Origin: Solimonas sp.
GTDB lineage: Bacteria > Pseudomonadota > Gammaproteobacteria > Nevskiales > Nevskiaceae
Assembly: GCA_030149365.1 (NCBI GenBank)
Contig: JASBRP010000030.1
Coordinates: forward strand, 62,001-126,000
Direction: 5' to 3'
Length of the DNA: 64,000 bases
In this document: positions 49,864 to 57,866 of the stretch, one piece after another
How positions within the stretch are numbered: the first letter of the stretch is position 1
How the letters are laid out: every line of letters begins with the position of its first letter
Notes under the pieces: model-generated
Seen by the model: the letters and a program-made list of their open reading frames with translations, nothing else
Database searches by the model: none
What the model was told of the DNA's origin: nothing
Program-made: the position numbers and the translations under genes

Positions 49864-51105
49864 TCAGCGCACCAGCACGATCGGGCAGCGGTCCAGGCCG
49901 TAGTTCAGCAGGCCTCCGGTCTGGCGCTTGAAGGGCTGGCTGCCGGGGTCGATGCGCGAGCAGCGGTCCAGCAGGCCGTTGATCATCTTGTCGGCCTCCA
50001 GGCGTGCAATGCCGGCGCCCATGCAGTGATGGATGCCATGGCCGAAGGTGAGCTGCCGGCCGACGTTGGGGCGGTTGAGGATGAACCGGTCCGGCGATTC
50101 GAACACCGACGGATCGCGGTTGGCCGCGGCGTAGAACAGCGCCGCCCACTGGCCGGCGCGGATCTGCGCCCCGCCGATCTCGACGTCCGTGGTCGCCACG
50201 CGGAACAGGCGCTGCGGCGGGCCATCACGGCGCAGGCTCTCCTCGATGAAGGGTCGCACCAGGCGGCGGTCCTGCTTGAGCAGCGGAAAGAACTCGGGCT
50301 CCTCGGCCAGCGTGCAGGCCAGGTTGCCCAGCAGGTAGCCGGTGGTCTCGGCGCCGGCCACCACCAGCGTCAGGCAGAAGCGCGTGACCTCGTCGCGGGT
50401 CAGCGTCTCGCCCTCGTCCTCGGCGCGGATGAAGGCCGTCATCAGGTCGTCCGGCGGCGTCAGCCCGCGCTCGATGTCGCGATAACGCTCGGCCACGGCC
50501 TCGGCGTAGTACATCGCGATCTCGCGATTGCACTGGTTACGTTCCTCGAGCGTGAAGTCCGAGGTGACCATGAAGGCGCTGGCCCAGCGGCGCAGCTTGT
50601 CGTAGTCGCCTTCCGGCGTGCCGATCAGCTTGGTCATCACGCGCGCCGGCAGCACCTCGGCGAAGCTGTGCATGAACTCGACGTCGCCGTCCGGCAGCTC
50701 CGCGATCATGCCGGCGACGGTGCGCTCCACCCAGGGGGCCACGTCGTGCTCGACGCGCTTGGGGGTGAAGGCCTGCTTGGCGATGTTGCGCAGCACGGTA
50801 TGCCGCGGCCGGTCGTGATTGACCAGCATCAGCGTCGGCGCGTCGGAAGCTTCCTGCATCGGGTCGCGTGAGGAGAAGGCGTCATGGTTCTTCGCCGCCG
50901 CCGCCACGTCGGCGTACTTCAGGAACACCCAGGACGGCTCCGGCACGTCCTGGCCGGGCACCGTGCCCGGCGGCCAGTCGCGCAGGCCGAACTGCGGCGG
51001 CTGGTCACGCAGCAGCGCGTACCAGGGATAAGGGTTGGCGATCACCTCGGGCCGGTTCAGGGACTCGACGGTGAAGCTCGCTGCATCGGGCAGGGGCTGG
51101 CTCAC
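49864..51105 (-). CDS. Cytochrome P450 leading a six-gene catabolic operon
   Basis: The 413-residue class I P450 has the I-helix VVAGAETTGYLL, ExxR in EESLRRDGPPQR and the heme loop FGHGIHHCMGAG with Cys361. The start is taken as GTG at 51105, which has AGGAAA 5-9 bases upstream; a GTG at 51123 is in frame. The operon then encodes the dienoyl-CoA isomerase-like crotonase, ferredoxin, SnoaL-like protein, membrane protein and CoA ligase. The layout suggests terminal hydroxylation of a hydrophobic substrate, oxidation by the aldehyde dehydrogenase upstream, CoA activation and double-bond shuffling. The promoter carries two operator-like sites. The substrate is unknown. Confidence 0.93.
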   Translation of the reverse strand: MSQPLPDAASFTVESLNRPEVIANPYPWYALLRDQPPQFGLRDWPPGTVPGQDVPEPSWVFLKYADVAAAAKNHDAFSSRDPMQEASDAPTLMLVNHDRPRHTVLRNIAKQAFTPKRVEHDVAPWVERTVAGMIAELPDGDVEFMHSFAEVLPARVMTKLIGTPEGDYDKLRRWASAFMVTSDFTLEERNQCNREIAMYYAEAVAERYRDIERGLTPPDDLMTAFIRAEDEGETLTRDEVTRFCLTLVVAGAETTGYLLGNLACTLAEEPEFFPLLKQDRRLVRPFIEESLRRDGPPQRLFRVATTDVEIGGAQIRAGQWAALFYAAANRDPSVFESPDRFILNRPNVGRQLTFGHGIHHCMGAGIARLEADKMINGLLDRCSRIDPGSQPFKRQTGGLLNYGLDRCPIVLVR

Positions 51106-51143
51106 GGGTTTCCTCACTCGCACATTAATGTGGTTATTGGTTG

Positions 51144-51181
51144 ATTGTGTCTTTTGGACACTATTGTGTCAAGGACATAAT
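51144..51181 (-). promoter_or_regulatory. Promoter of the P450 operon with two overlapping operators
   Basis: On the minus strand TTGACA (51172-51167) and CACAAT (51149-51144) are separated by 17 bases. Operator A, ATTGTGTC-TTTTG-GACAC (51144-51161), covers the -10 and spacer. Operator D, ATTGTGTC-AAG-GACATAAT (51163-51181), covers the -35. The two sites are in tandem, so binding would block RNA polymerase. Confidence 0.6.
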
Positions 51182-51233
51182 AAGCCGACAGATGCCGGTG
51201 GCGCGGTCCGGCGCTTTCGATGGGGGGATGAGC

Positions 51234-52691
51234 TCAGCCGTGCTTCTGCAGCACGCGTGCGATGCGCTCGAAGCGCGGGCCGTAGGGCGGGCGCAGCATG
51301 CCGCCGATGTCGAAGCGGCTCTGCGCATAGACGGCGCGCGCATGCGAGAAGCGCCTGAAGCCGTCACGGCCGTGGTAGGCGCCCATGCCGCTGGCGCCCA
51401 CGCCACCGAAGGGCAGGTCGTCCATGGTGTAGTGCATGATCACGTCGTTGAGCGTGACGCCGCCGGAGACGGTGCGCGTCAGCACCTGCCGGATCTGCGC
51501 GCGGTCGTCGCCGAAGTAGTACAGCGCCAGCGGGCGATCCCTGGCATTGATCAGCGCCAGTGCGTCCTCGAAGCGGTCGTAGCCCACGATCGGCAGCAGC
51601 GGCCCGAAGATCTCCTCGCGCATCACCGCCAGCATCGGCGAGGGCTCCACCAGCAGCGTCAGCGGCACCATGATCGCTCCCGCCGCGTTACTGCGGCCGG
51701 TCCACTCCAGCTCGATCACCTCGGCGCCCGAGGCGCGCGCCTCGCGCACGTAGCCGCGCAGGCGGTCGGCATGGCGGGCATTGATCGCGGCCACGAAGTC
51801 GCGGCTGCCGGAAGCCTCGGGCAGCATGCCCTTGAAGGCCTCGATCAGCGCATCCACCAGCTCGCGCTTGCGCGCATTGGGCACCAGCACGTAGTCGGGT
51901 GCCAGGCAGACCTGCCCGGCATTGAACACCTTGCCGAAGGCGATGCGGCGCGCGGCCATTTGCAGGTCGGCGCCCTCGCCGATCAGCGTCGGCGACTTGC
52001 CGCCGAGCTCCAGCGTCAGCGGCGTGAGGTGATCCGAGGCGGCGCGCATGATGTGCTTGGCCACCGCCTCGCCGCCGGTGTACAGCAGGTGGTCGAAGGG
52101 CAGCGCGCTGAACTCGCGGCCCACCTCCACGCCACCGGTGGCCACGACCAGCTCGGCCGGATCGAAGGCCGAGGCGATCATCTGCCGCAGCAGCTCCGCG
52201 GTGGCCGGCGTAGCTTCCGAGGGCTTCATCATCACGCGGTTGCCCGCCGCCAGCACGCCGGCCAGCGGCGCCACGGCCAGGTTGACCGGCACGTTCCAGG
52301 GGCTGATCACGCCGACCACGCCCAGCGGCTGGTAGTGCACCTCCGCGCGGGCCCCCAGCAGGTTGAACGGCAGGCCGGGGCTGCGGCGCTCCGGCCGCAT
52401 CCAGCGCCGCAGTTGCGCGATGGCCAGCCGCAGCGGCTTGGCGGTGGTGACCACCTCGGCGAACCAGGTCTGGTGCGGCGAGCGGTAGCCGAAGTCGGCG
52501 TTCAGGGCCTCGACGATGCGCTGCTCGTGGCTCTCCAGCGCGGCCAGCAGCCGGCGCAGCCGGTCGATGCGCTGCTCCGCCGTGGGAAAGGGATCCGCCG
52601 CATGGGCCGCCCGCTGGGCCTGCAGCAGGCCCGCCAGTCCCGACTCCGACCCCGTCCCGACCACCGATACCGCCCTGTCGTCACCGTGCAT
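51234..52691 (-). CDS. Aldehyde dehydrogenase (coniferyl-aldehyde-dehydrogenase type)
   Basis: The 485-residue ALDH oxidises an aldehyde to the acid with NAD(P)+. The catalytic Cys is in NAGQVCLAPDYV and the general base Glu is in LTLELGGKSPT. SPWNVPVNLAVAPLAGVLAAGN and the C-terminal DLPFGGVGASGMGAYHG identify the class 3/CalB group. An ATG two codons upstream (52697) is also possible. It lies 128 bases upstream of the P450 gene on the same strand, and its control region contains a palindrome with the same half-sites as the P450 promoter. It could oxidise the aldehyde formed after P450 hydroxylation. Confidence 0.92.
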   Translation of the reverse strand: MHGDDRAVSVVGTGSESGLAGLLQAQRAAHAADPFPTAEQRIDRLRRLLAALESHEQRIVEALNADFGYRSPHQTWFAEVVTTAKPLRLAIAQLRRWMRPERRSPGLPFNLLGARAEVHYQPLGVVGVISPWNVPVNLAVAPLAGVLAAGNRVMMKPSEATPATAELLRQMIASAFDPAELVVATGGVEVGREFSALPFDHLLYTGGEAVAKHIMRAASDHLTPLTLELGGKSPTLIGEGADLQMAARRIAFGKVFNAGQVCLAPDYVLVPNARKRELVDALIEAFKGMLPEASGSRDFVAAINARHADRLRGYVREARASGAEVIELEWTGRSNAAGAIMVPLTLLVEPSPMLAVMREEIFGPLLPIVGYDRFEDALALINARDRPLALYYFGDDRAQIRQVLTRTVSGGVTLNDVIMHYTMDDLPFGGVGASGMGAYHGRDGFRRFSHARAVYAQSRFDIGGMLRPPYGPRFERIARVLQKHG

Positions 52692-52761
52692 CGCCAACCC
52701 TCCACGCCATGGAAAAGCGCCCGCCGGGACCCGGCAGGCGGCGCGAGAGTGTGCTTTTGTG

Positions 52762-52785
52762 AATTATGTCCGTCAAGACATAATT
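52762..52785. promoter_or_regulatory. Predicted operator B between ALDH and MarR-like genes
   Basis: A perfect palindrome AATTATGTC-CGTCAA-GACATAATT lies in the divergent control region, in an AT-rich setting. It is 70 bases from the ALDH start and 120 from the regulator. Its half-sites match those upstream of the P450 operon and the receptor operon. Confidence 0.65.
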
Positions 52786-52904
52786 ATTTTTTAATATTGT
52801 TTTCCAAGTTACTATGTTTCAGGCTATAAACAGTTCCGCCACCAGCGGCCGGCTTCGTATAGCCTCGCCGCGAAGACAAGACCTCCTGCCCTGAACCGAG
52901 CACC

Positions 52905-53462
52905 GTGAACAAGAAAGGCGTTTCAAAGACCACCGAAGTCCGCCGCATCCCGCACCTGAACGGGCCGCACGAACTGCTGGAACTGTTCTACCCCATCCAT
53001 TACACGGTGGGCATGACGATCGAGGACACGCTGCGCTCCGGCAAGGCGCTAAACCGCCACCAGACCGTGATCATGTGGCTGATCCGCTCGCAGGGCGTGG
53101 ACGGCAAGCTGATGCGCCGCAAGTTCGTCGAGAAGGCGATGATGGACTGGTTCGAGATCACCAGCAGCTCGGTCTCCAAGGCCCTGCGGGCGATGTCCAA
53201 GCCGCCGCTAGGGCTGATCCAGATCATGGAAGACCCCGACTCCGGCCGCGAGAAGCTGATCAGGCTCACTCCCAAGGGCGAGCGCTTCACGCTGCAGATG
53301 GTCAACAACGGCCAGGCCCTGATGCGCTGGGCCATCGACTACATGACGCCCGAGGAGGTCGACATGGGCGTGCACTTCCTGTCGCTGGTGGCGCGCATCT
53401 TCGAGAACGCGCCGCGTCCACGCGACGAGAGTGACCAGGACCGCACGGCGCCCTCGCGCTGA
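52905..53462 (+). CDS. MarR-like winged-helix regulator
   Basis: The 185-residue protein has a MarR-type core: LNRHQTVIMWLIRSQG, MMDWFEITSSSVSKALRAMSKPPLGLIQIMEDP with the recognition helix SSSVSKALRAM, and DSGREKLIRLTPKGERF as the wing. Long N- and C-terminal helices for dimerisation flank it. The start is GTG at 52905 with only weak Shine-Dalgarno support. It diverges from the aldehyde dehydrogenase gene across operator B and is the best candidate to bind the repeated ATTRTGTC/GACAYAAT sites. MarR proteins usually repress and release on ligand binding. Confidence 0.85.
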   Translation: MNKKGVSKTTEVRRIPHLNGPHELLELFYPIHYTVGMTIEDTLRSGKALNRHQTVIMWLIRSQGVDGKLMRRKFVEKAMMDWFEITSSSVSKALRAMSKPPLGLIQIMEDPDSGREKLIRLTPKGERFTLQMVNNGQALMRWAIDYMTPEEVDMGVHFLSLVARIFENAPRPRDESDQDRTAPSR

Positions 53463-53498
53463 AACAAGAAAGGCGCCGCAAGGCGCCTTTCTTGTTTC
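53461..53498. terminator. Perfect 17-bp bidirectional terminator hairpin
   Basis: GAAACAAGAAAGGCGCC and its exact complement flank a GCAA tetraloop (GNRA type). The stem begins within the regulator's TGA stop. Its T-rich right arm and A-rich left arm can end both this transcript and the convergent oxidase transcript, which stops at 53512. Confidence 0.8.
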
Positions 53499-53511
53499 AG
53501 GAGACCCTCCG

Positions 53512-55278
53512 CTAGGCCGGCATCAGCCGGTCCAGCATCGGGCTGCTGAAGATGCGGTGCGGGTCGAACTGGTCGAGCCGGGCCAGGGCCCAGTCCCAGT
53601 CCTCGTGCGCGCCGGCCGCGGCACGGAAGCCTTGCGGGATGTGCTGGCCCAGCACCACCGGGTCGGTCCAGGCGGCCTCGCTGCCGTAGCCCCAGCCCTT
53701 GGACCATTCCACGCGCATCGTGGCGTAGTTGCCGCTGTAGTTCTGGAAGGCCCACAGCTCGAACTCGCGGAAGAATTCGTTGGCGCCGGGCGTGCCGGGA
53801 AAGGTCAGCAGGTCCAGCCAGATCGCCACGTCCCACTCCGGATGATCCGCGCGCGGGCGCACCGCCGACAGCGCCGCGGCCTCCGCGCCGGGGATGCCGA
53901 CGTCGCCGGCATGGTCCAGGCCGGTGATGCGGATCTCCACCGGGCCGTTGACCGGGTAGCGCCCGCGCGCCTGCCAGGCCTGCATCATGGCCTGGTACTT
54001 CCGGTGGAACTCGTGGATCACGCGCTGGATATTGGCACGCGAGGTGAGGATGGCGTAGCCGTTGGCGGTGACGCGCAGCGTGGTCGGCTTCACGTACAGC
54101 ATCAGGTTCTTCGACGGCCCCCAGATGTCCTGCGACAGCGTGGCCAGCAGGCCCGCGCTGCTCACCGTGTACTCCACGGCACCGAAGGCCGGCGTGGCGG
54201 CACCGACGCCGCTGAGCACTTGGTCGGCCAGATCCGAGACCACGCGCGGAATCGCGTCGGCAAAGACGTAGCTGTATGGCTTGTTGACCTTGCGCGAAAG
54301 CAGCGGCTTGGCTGGACTGACGCTCCAGACCTTGAGCCAGGGGTTCTGCGTGAAGGGGAACTGGATCGCCTCGATGCGGCCGGCCTGCTCGACGAAGCTG
54401 GCGATGGTGCGGCCGCCGCTGCCCGGCGCGGCGAACATCTCGCTGGCCGGGATGTGCATGAACGACTGGCAGCGCAGGTTGCTGTTGGCGCCCACGCGCA
54501 GCACCACCTCGGTAACGAAGCTGCGGCCCAGGTGCGTCATCAGCGCCTTGCAGTGCGGATGCGAGCGCGGCACCGTGCGCAGCTGGTAGCTGCCGCTGCC
54601 CGCGTCCCAGACCACCGCGGTGATGCTGACGATGAGGTTGCTGAGCGTGCCGAAGCTCTGGCCCGGCTTGCGCGTCTCGCCCGCCGCCGGCAGGCCGGTG
54701 CCGTGGCAGCCGATGGCGAGCATGCCGCCGATGGTGACGTCGCCCGGCGCCGGCGAGGCGGCCAGGCCGCAGCCCTGGGTTTCGAGATAGGCCAGCAGGT
54801 CTTCCAGCATGGCGCCGGCCTGCACGCGCACCGCGGCCTGGGGCAGCGGCGCGACCATCGCCATGTCGGCCAGGTGCGCGGTGGTGTCCACCATCAGGAT
54901 GCGCGCATCGGCGCGCGTGCCCGGCTCCAGCGCCAGCGGCGACCAGTTGTGCATGGAGCCACGCGGGCGCAAGCGCCAGCCCTGGGCCCTGGCCCAGTTG
55001 GCCAGCGTCACCACTTCCTGCGGGTTGCGTGCGGAGCAGGCCCACAGCGCATCCACGCGGATGTCGCCGGCCCAGTTCTCGAAGCCCTGCCGGTACAGGT
55101 CGAAGCCTGCCGGGAGGCCCGGCGGCGGCGTGCCCGCCGCGGCATCCGCCGGCGTCACGCGGAACAGCGGCGCCCACGCGGCAGCCGCAGCGATGGAACC
55201 CAGACCCTTGATGACGCTGCGGCGCGAGACACCGCCCTGCCGGCCGTTGCCGGCAGGCTCTTTGCTGTTCTGTGACAA
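53512..55278 (-). CDS. Type II (covalent-FAD) cholesterol-oxidase-like protein, Tat-exported
   Basis: The 588-residue protein starts with a twin-arginine signal (SRRSVIKGLGSIAAAAAW). It has a VAO-type FAD domain with RPRGSMHNWSPL, in which His110 corresponds to the flavin-linked His of Brevibacterium type II cholesterol oxidase, and APGDVTIGGMLAIGCHGTGLP. The second half (FENWAGDIRVDALWACSARNP upstream; IRITGLDHAGDVG, FEFREFELWAFQNYSG-like stretches later) matches the substrate-binding domain of that enzyme. The closest known activity is oxidation of 3-hydroxysteroids with O2 to give 3-ketone and H2O2. A TTG start at 55278 with GGGGGA upstream is preferred to a GTG at 55296. It ends at the shared terminator next to the P450 regulon. 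Confidence 0.8.
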   Translation of the reverse strand: MSQNSKEPAGNGRQGGVSRRSVIKGLGSIAAAAAWAPLFRVTPADAAAGTPPPGLPAGFDLYRQGFENWAGDIRVDALWACSARNPQEVVTLANWARAQGWRLRPRGSMHNWSPLALEPGTRADARILMVDTTAHLADMAMVAPLPQAAVRVQAGAMLEDLLAYLETQGCGLAASPAPGDVTIGGMLAIGCHGTGLPAAGETRKPGQSFGTLSNLIVSITAVVWDAGSGSYQLRTVPRSHPHCKALMTHLGRSFVTEVVLRVGANSNLRCQSFMHIPASEMFAAPGSGGRTIASFVEQAGRIEAIQFPFTQNPWLKVWSVSPAKPLLSRKVNKPYSYVFADAIPRVVSDLADQVLSGVGAATPAFGAVEYTVSSAGLLATLSQDIWGPSKNLMLYVKPTTLRVTANGYAILTSRANIQRVIHEFHRKYQAMMQAWQARGRYPVNGPVEIRITGLDHAGDVGIPGAEAAALSAVRPRADHPEWDVAIWLDLLTFPGTPGANEFFREFELWAFQNYSGNYATMRVEWSKGWGYGSEAAWTDPVVLGQHIPQGFRAAAGAHEDWDWALARLDQFDPHRIFSSPMLDRLMPA

Positions 55279-55438
55279 GGCTTCCCCCGTTCGCACATGC
55301 CAGCCGCGTCATGACAAACGTCGGCTTTCCCCGGGCCGATCATAGAAGCAAGCCATGCCCGCGGCTCTACACCGAATGGATGGGGGATTTTTCTTACAGG
55401 CAGCCGCGCCGATGTCTCAGGCGGGCAGCGCGGGACGC

Positions 55439-56323
55439 CTAGGCGGCGGTGGTATCGCCGCCGAGCAGCGACAACACCTCACCGGTGATGTAGCTCGAGT
55501 CCAGGTTGGAGGCGAAGAAGACGAACGCGGGGGCGATCTCCTCCGGCTGCGCCGGACGCTTCATCGGCGTCTTGGCGCCGTGCTGCGCCACTTTCTCGGC
55601 CGGCTTGTCGGCGACGTTGAGCGGCGTCCATACCGGCCCCGGTGCCACGCAGTTCACGCGGATGCCGCGATCCACCAGGTTCTGCGCCAGCGACTTGGTG
55701 AAGGCATGGATGGCGCCCTTGGTCGCGGAGTAGTCGAGCAGCGCATGGCTACCTTCCAGGCCGGTGATGGAGCCGCAGTTGACGATGGCCGAGCCCGGCT
55801 TGAGATGCGGCAACGCGGCGCGCGCCATGAACATGTAGCCGATGATGTTGGTGCGGAAGCTGCGCTCGATCTGCTCGTCGCTCAGATCCTCCAGGCGCTC
55901 CACGCTCTGCTGGAAGGCGGCGTTGTTCACCAGGATGTCGAGCCGGCCGAAGCACTCCACCGTGTTCTCCACCGCGCGTCGGCAGAAGGCGGGATCGCGC
56001 ACGTCACCCGGCAGCAGCAGGCACTGGCGCCCCTCGTTCTCCACGGCGCGCTGCGTCTCCGCGGCGTCGAGCTTTTCCTCCTGCAGGTAGACGATGGCGA
56101 TGTCTGCACCCTCGCGGGCGTACAGCGTGGCCACCGAGCGGCCGATGCCACTGTCGCCGCCGGTGATCAGCGCGACGCGGCGCTCCAGCTTGGCGGAGCC
56201 GCGATAGCCGGGCGCCTGATACTGCGGGCGCGGCTCCATCTTGAATTCGAAACCCGGCTTGTCCTGATGCTGCGGCGGTAGCGGCGAGCGCGGGTGCTGG
56301 CGAACTTCCTTGGCGGTTTCCAT
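55439..56323 (-). CDS. SDR-family oxidoreductase (YghA/glucose-dehydrogenase-like)
   Basis: The 294-residue SDR has TGGDSGIGRSVATLYAREG, VNNAAFQQSVE, an active-site Ser in VNCGSITG and Tyr/Lys in YSATKGAI. The N-terminal extension (RQHPRSPLPPQHQDKPGFEFKMEPRPQY) before the Rossmann fold is typical of the YghA/GsiB-type SDRs often induced by stress. AGGAG 7-11 bases before the ATG at 56323 fixes the start. It is adjacent to several small stress-type genes, and may be a general stress oxidoreductase. Confidence 0.88.
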   Translation of the reverse strand: METAKEVRQHPRSPLPPQHQDKPGFEFKMEPRPQYQAPGYRGSAKLERRVALITGGDSGIGRSVATLYAREGADIAIVYLQEEKLDAAETQRAVENEGRQCLLLPGDVRDPAFCRRAVENTVECFGRLDILVNNAAFQQSVERLEDLSDEQIERSFRTNIIGYMFMARAALPHLKPGSAIVNCGSITGLEGSHALLDYSATKGAIHAFTKSLAQNLVDRGIRVNCVAPGPVWTPLNVADKPAEKVAQHGAKTPMKRPAQPEEIAPAFVFFASNLDSSYITGEVLSLLGGDTTAA

Positions 56324-56433
56324 ATGATGCTCCTGGCTTCCATGCCTGGCAGACACGCAGGCTGCGCGCGCCGCGCTGAATGCCGGCAGAACGGCAGTTC
56401 GCCCGGTGCCGTGCAGCCTGCCCGCGCGCAGCC

Positions 56434-56796
56434 TCAGCGGTCGTCGCGGCGGCGTCCGCGCTCCAGCGTCGGCGCCTGGATACGCCGGCGACGGGCGCGG
56501 CGCAGCATGGCCCAGTCGCGCAGCGCGCCAAAGCCCGTGTTGAAACGCAACGAATGCATCGCGCGCTCACCCAGGGCGCTCAGCTCCCAGGCGCCCGACG
56601 CCGACTGAGCACAACGCAGCAGCAGCTGCCGCTGAACCAGTTCATCAAGGGCAGCCTCTAGATCGGCGTGGCGCAGGCCCGTCTTTTTCCATTCACGCTC
56701 CAGCGTGGACAGGGTCAGGGCCCCGCCCCGGGGCCTGCGCAACGCTCGATAGATGCCGAGCAGCGCGCGCATGCGCGTGCTCGGGCGGACTTTCAT
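56434..56796 (-). CDS. Hypothetical basic protein, winged-helix-like
   Basis: The 120-residue protein is basic and mostly helical in its first 80 residues, with a possible winged-helix (TLSTLEREWKKTGLRHADLEAALDELVQRQLLLRCAQ ... WELSALGERAM). A C-terminal Arg-rich tail (RRARRRRIQAPTLERGRRRDDR) follows. The start at MKVRPS (56796) is preferred to an ATG 22 codons earlier because the upstream part is low complexity. It is 8 bases downstream of the DUF883-like gene, and the two are likely co-transcribed. Family unknown. Confidence 0.55.
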   Translation of the reverse strand: MKVRPSTRMRALLGIYRALRRPRGGALTLSTLEREWKKTGLRHADLEAALDELVQRQLLLRCAQSASGAWELSALGERAMHSLRFNTGFGALRDWAMLRRARRRRIQAPTLERGRRRDDR

Positions 56797-56804
56797 GCCA
56801 GGGC

Positions 56805-57104
56805 TCAGGCCGCCGTCTGGCGATGCGCCACCGCCAGCGCGACGACACCGGCGCCCACGCACAGACCCGCCGCCTGTACCGGATGATTGCGCACGTACTG
56901 CGTCGCTGCCGTGATGGCGCGGCTGGTACCGCTGGGCCAGCGGTCATAGAGGCTGTCCACACGGCGCCGCGCGCCCTGGATGCGCTCACGCAGCTGCTGC
57001 TCCACCAGGTTCAAGCCTTCCGTCACCAACCCGTCGGCCCGGTCGAACAGATCGTCGACGGTCTTCTGGCTGACTACGGCCACCTTCTTCTGCTTCCTGC
57101 TCAT
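56805..57104 (-). CDS. DUF883/YqjD-like membrane-anchored protein
   Basis: The 99-residue protein has a helical amphipathic N-terminal region (TVDDLFDRADGLVTEGLNLVEQQLRERIQGARRRVDSLYD) and one C-terminal membrane helix (HPVQAAGLCVGAGVVALAVAH). The layout matches ElaB/YqjD-type DUF883 proteins, which bind ribosomes or membranes in stationary phase in E. coli. AAGGAG upstream of ATG 57104 supports the start. Confidence 0.75.
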   Translation of the reverse strand: MSRKQKKVAVVSQKTVDDLFDRADGLVTEGLNLVEQQLRERIQGARRRVDSLYDRWPSGTSRAITAATQYVRNHPVQAAGLCVGAGVVALAVAHRQTAA

Positions 57105-57181
57105 ATCGCATCTCCTTCCATGGATGGGGAACACCGGCAGGCCCTACGCGGTCCCAATGGACCTGACTCAAGGAGTGAGCC

Positions 57182-57391
57182 ATGACCGACCGCAAGGACA
57201 GCCGCAACATTCAGACACCGCAGATCAAGGATCCGGTTCCGCCCAAGCCGCGCGATACGCCGCCTCCGCAGCCCCGTGATCGGTTTCCCGGCCAGCAGGG
57301 CCAACAGGGTGGCGGGCAGCGCCAGCAGGGCGGCGGTCTGACTGATCCGCTCGACGACCTCGCCGACAAGCTGCCTCCCGCCGTCAACTGA
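57182..57391 (+). CDS. Short Pro/Gln/Gly-rich protein
   Basis: The 69-residue protein is low complexity (TPPPQPRDRFPGQQGQQGGG) with a C-terminal LTDPLDDLADKLPPAVN that could form a short helix. AAGGAG 8 bases upstream of ATG 57182 is a good ribosome binding site. No domain is recognisable and the protein is probably disordered. It diverges from the DUF883-like gene, which suggests shared control. Confidence 0.6.
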   Translation: MTDRKDSRNIQTPQIKDPVPPKPRDTPPPQPRDRFPGQQGQQGGGQRQQGGGLTDPLDDLADKLPPAVN

Positions 57392-57409
57392 CGGCTAGGA
57401 GGCCTGCCG

Positions 57410-57751
57410 TCAGCCCAGCGGGCGACAAACCCGCTGGGTGACGGTCTGCTGCTGGCCGCCGCCGCTGTTCTCGGCCATGCGCTTGCCGGCCATGCCGCCG
57501 GCCACGGCGCCGCCCGCGGTGGCGATATCCTGGCCGCGGCCACCACCGATCTGGTGGCCCAGCACGCCGCCGGCCACGGCACCGCCAATGGCGCCCACGG
57601 TGGGGTTCACGCCCTGGCGGCCGTTGTTCACGACCTCGTCGCGGCACTCCACGCGCTCGCCTTTCTCATTGGTGAAGATTTCGGCCTGGGCCAGTGGCGC
57701 GGCCATGCCGGCGGCCAGGGCCAGTGCGACAAATCCTTTTGTCCTGTGCAT
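57410..57751 (-). CDS. Glycine-zipper 2TM domain protein, second copy
   Basis: The 113-residue protein has a signal peptide (GFVALALAAGMAAPLAQA) and a zipper region (PTVGAIGGAVAGGVLGHQIGGGRGQDIATAGGAVAGGMAG) close to that of 5438-5818. Cys residues flank the zipper in VECRDEVVN and RVCRPLG. The mature protein would be a small periplasmic or outer-membrane-associated protein. No lipobox is present. Confidence 0.8.
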   Translation of the reverse strand: MHRTKGFVALALAAGMAAPLAQAEIFTNEKGERVECRDEVVNNGRQGVNPTVGAIGGAVAGGVLGHQIGGGRGQDIATAGGAVAGGMAGKRMAENSGGGQQQTVTQRVCRPLG

Positions 57752-57866
57752 GTTGCATCCTCCTTGGGCGTCCTGCCCTCGAACGACACACGCTAGCAAT
57801 TCCGCCATGAATCGACGGTGAACCGGAGGATGAGAAGGGGTCTTGCAGCGGATCAGGAAGCGGCCC

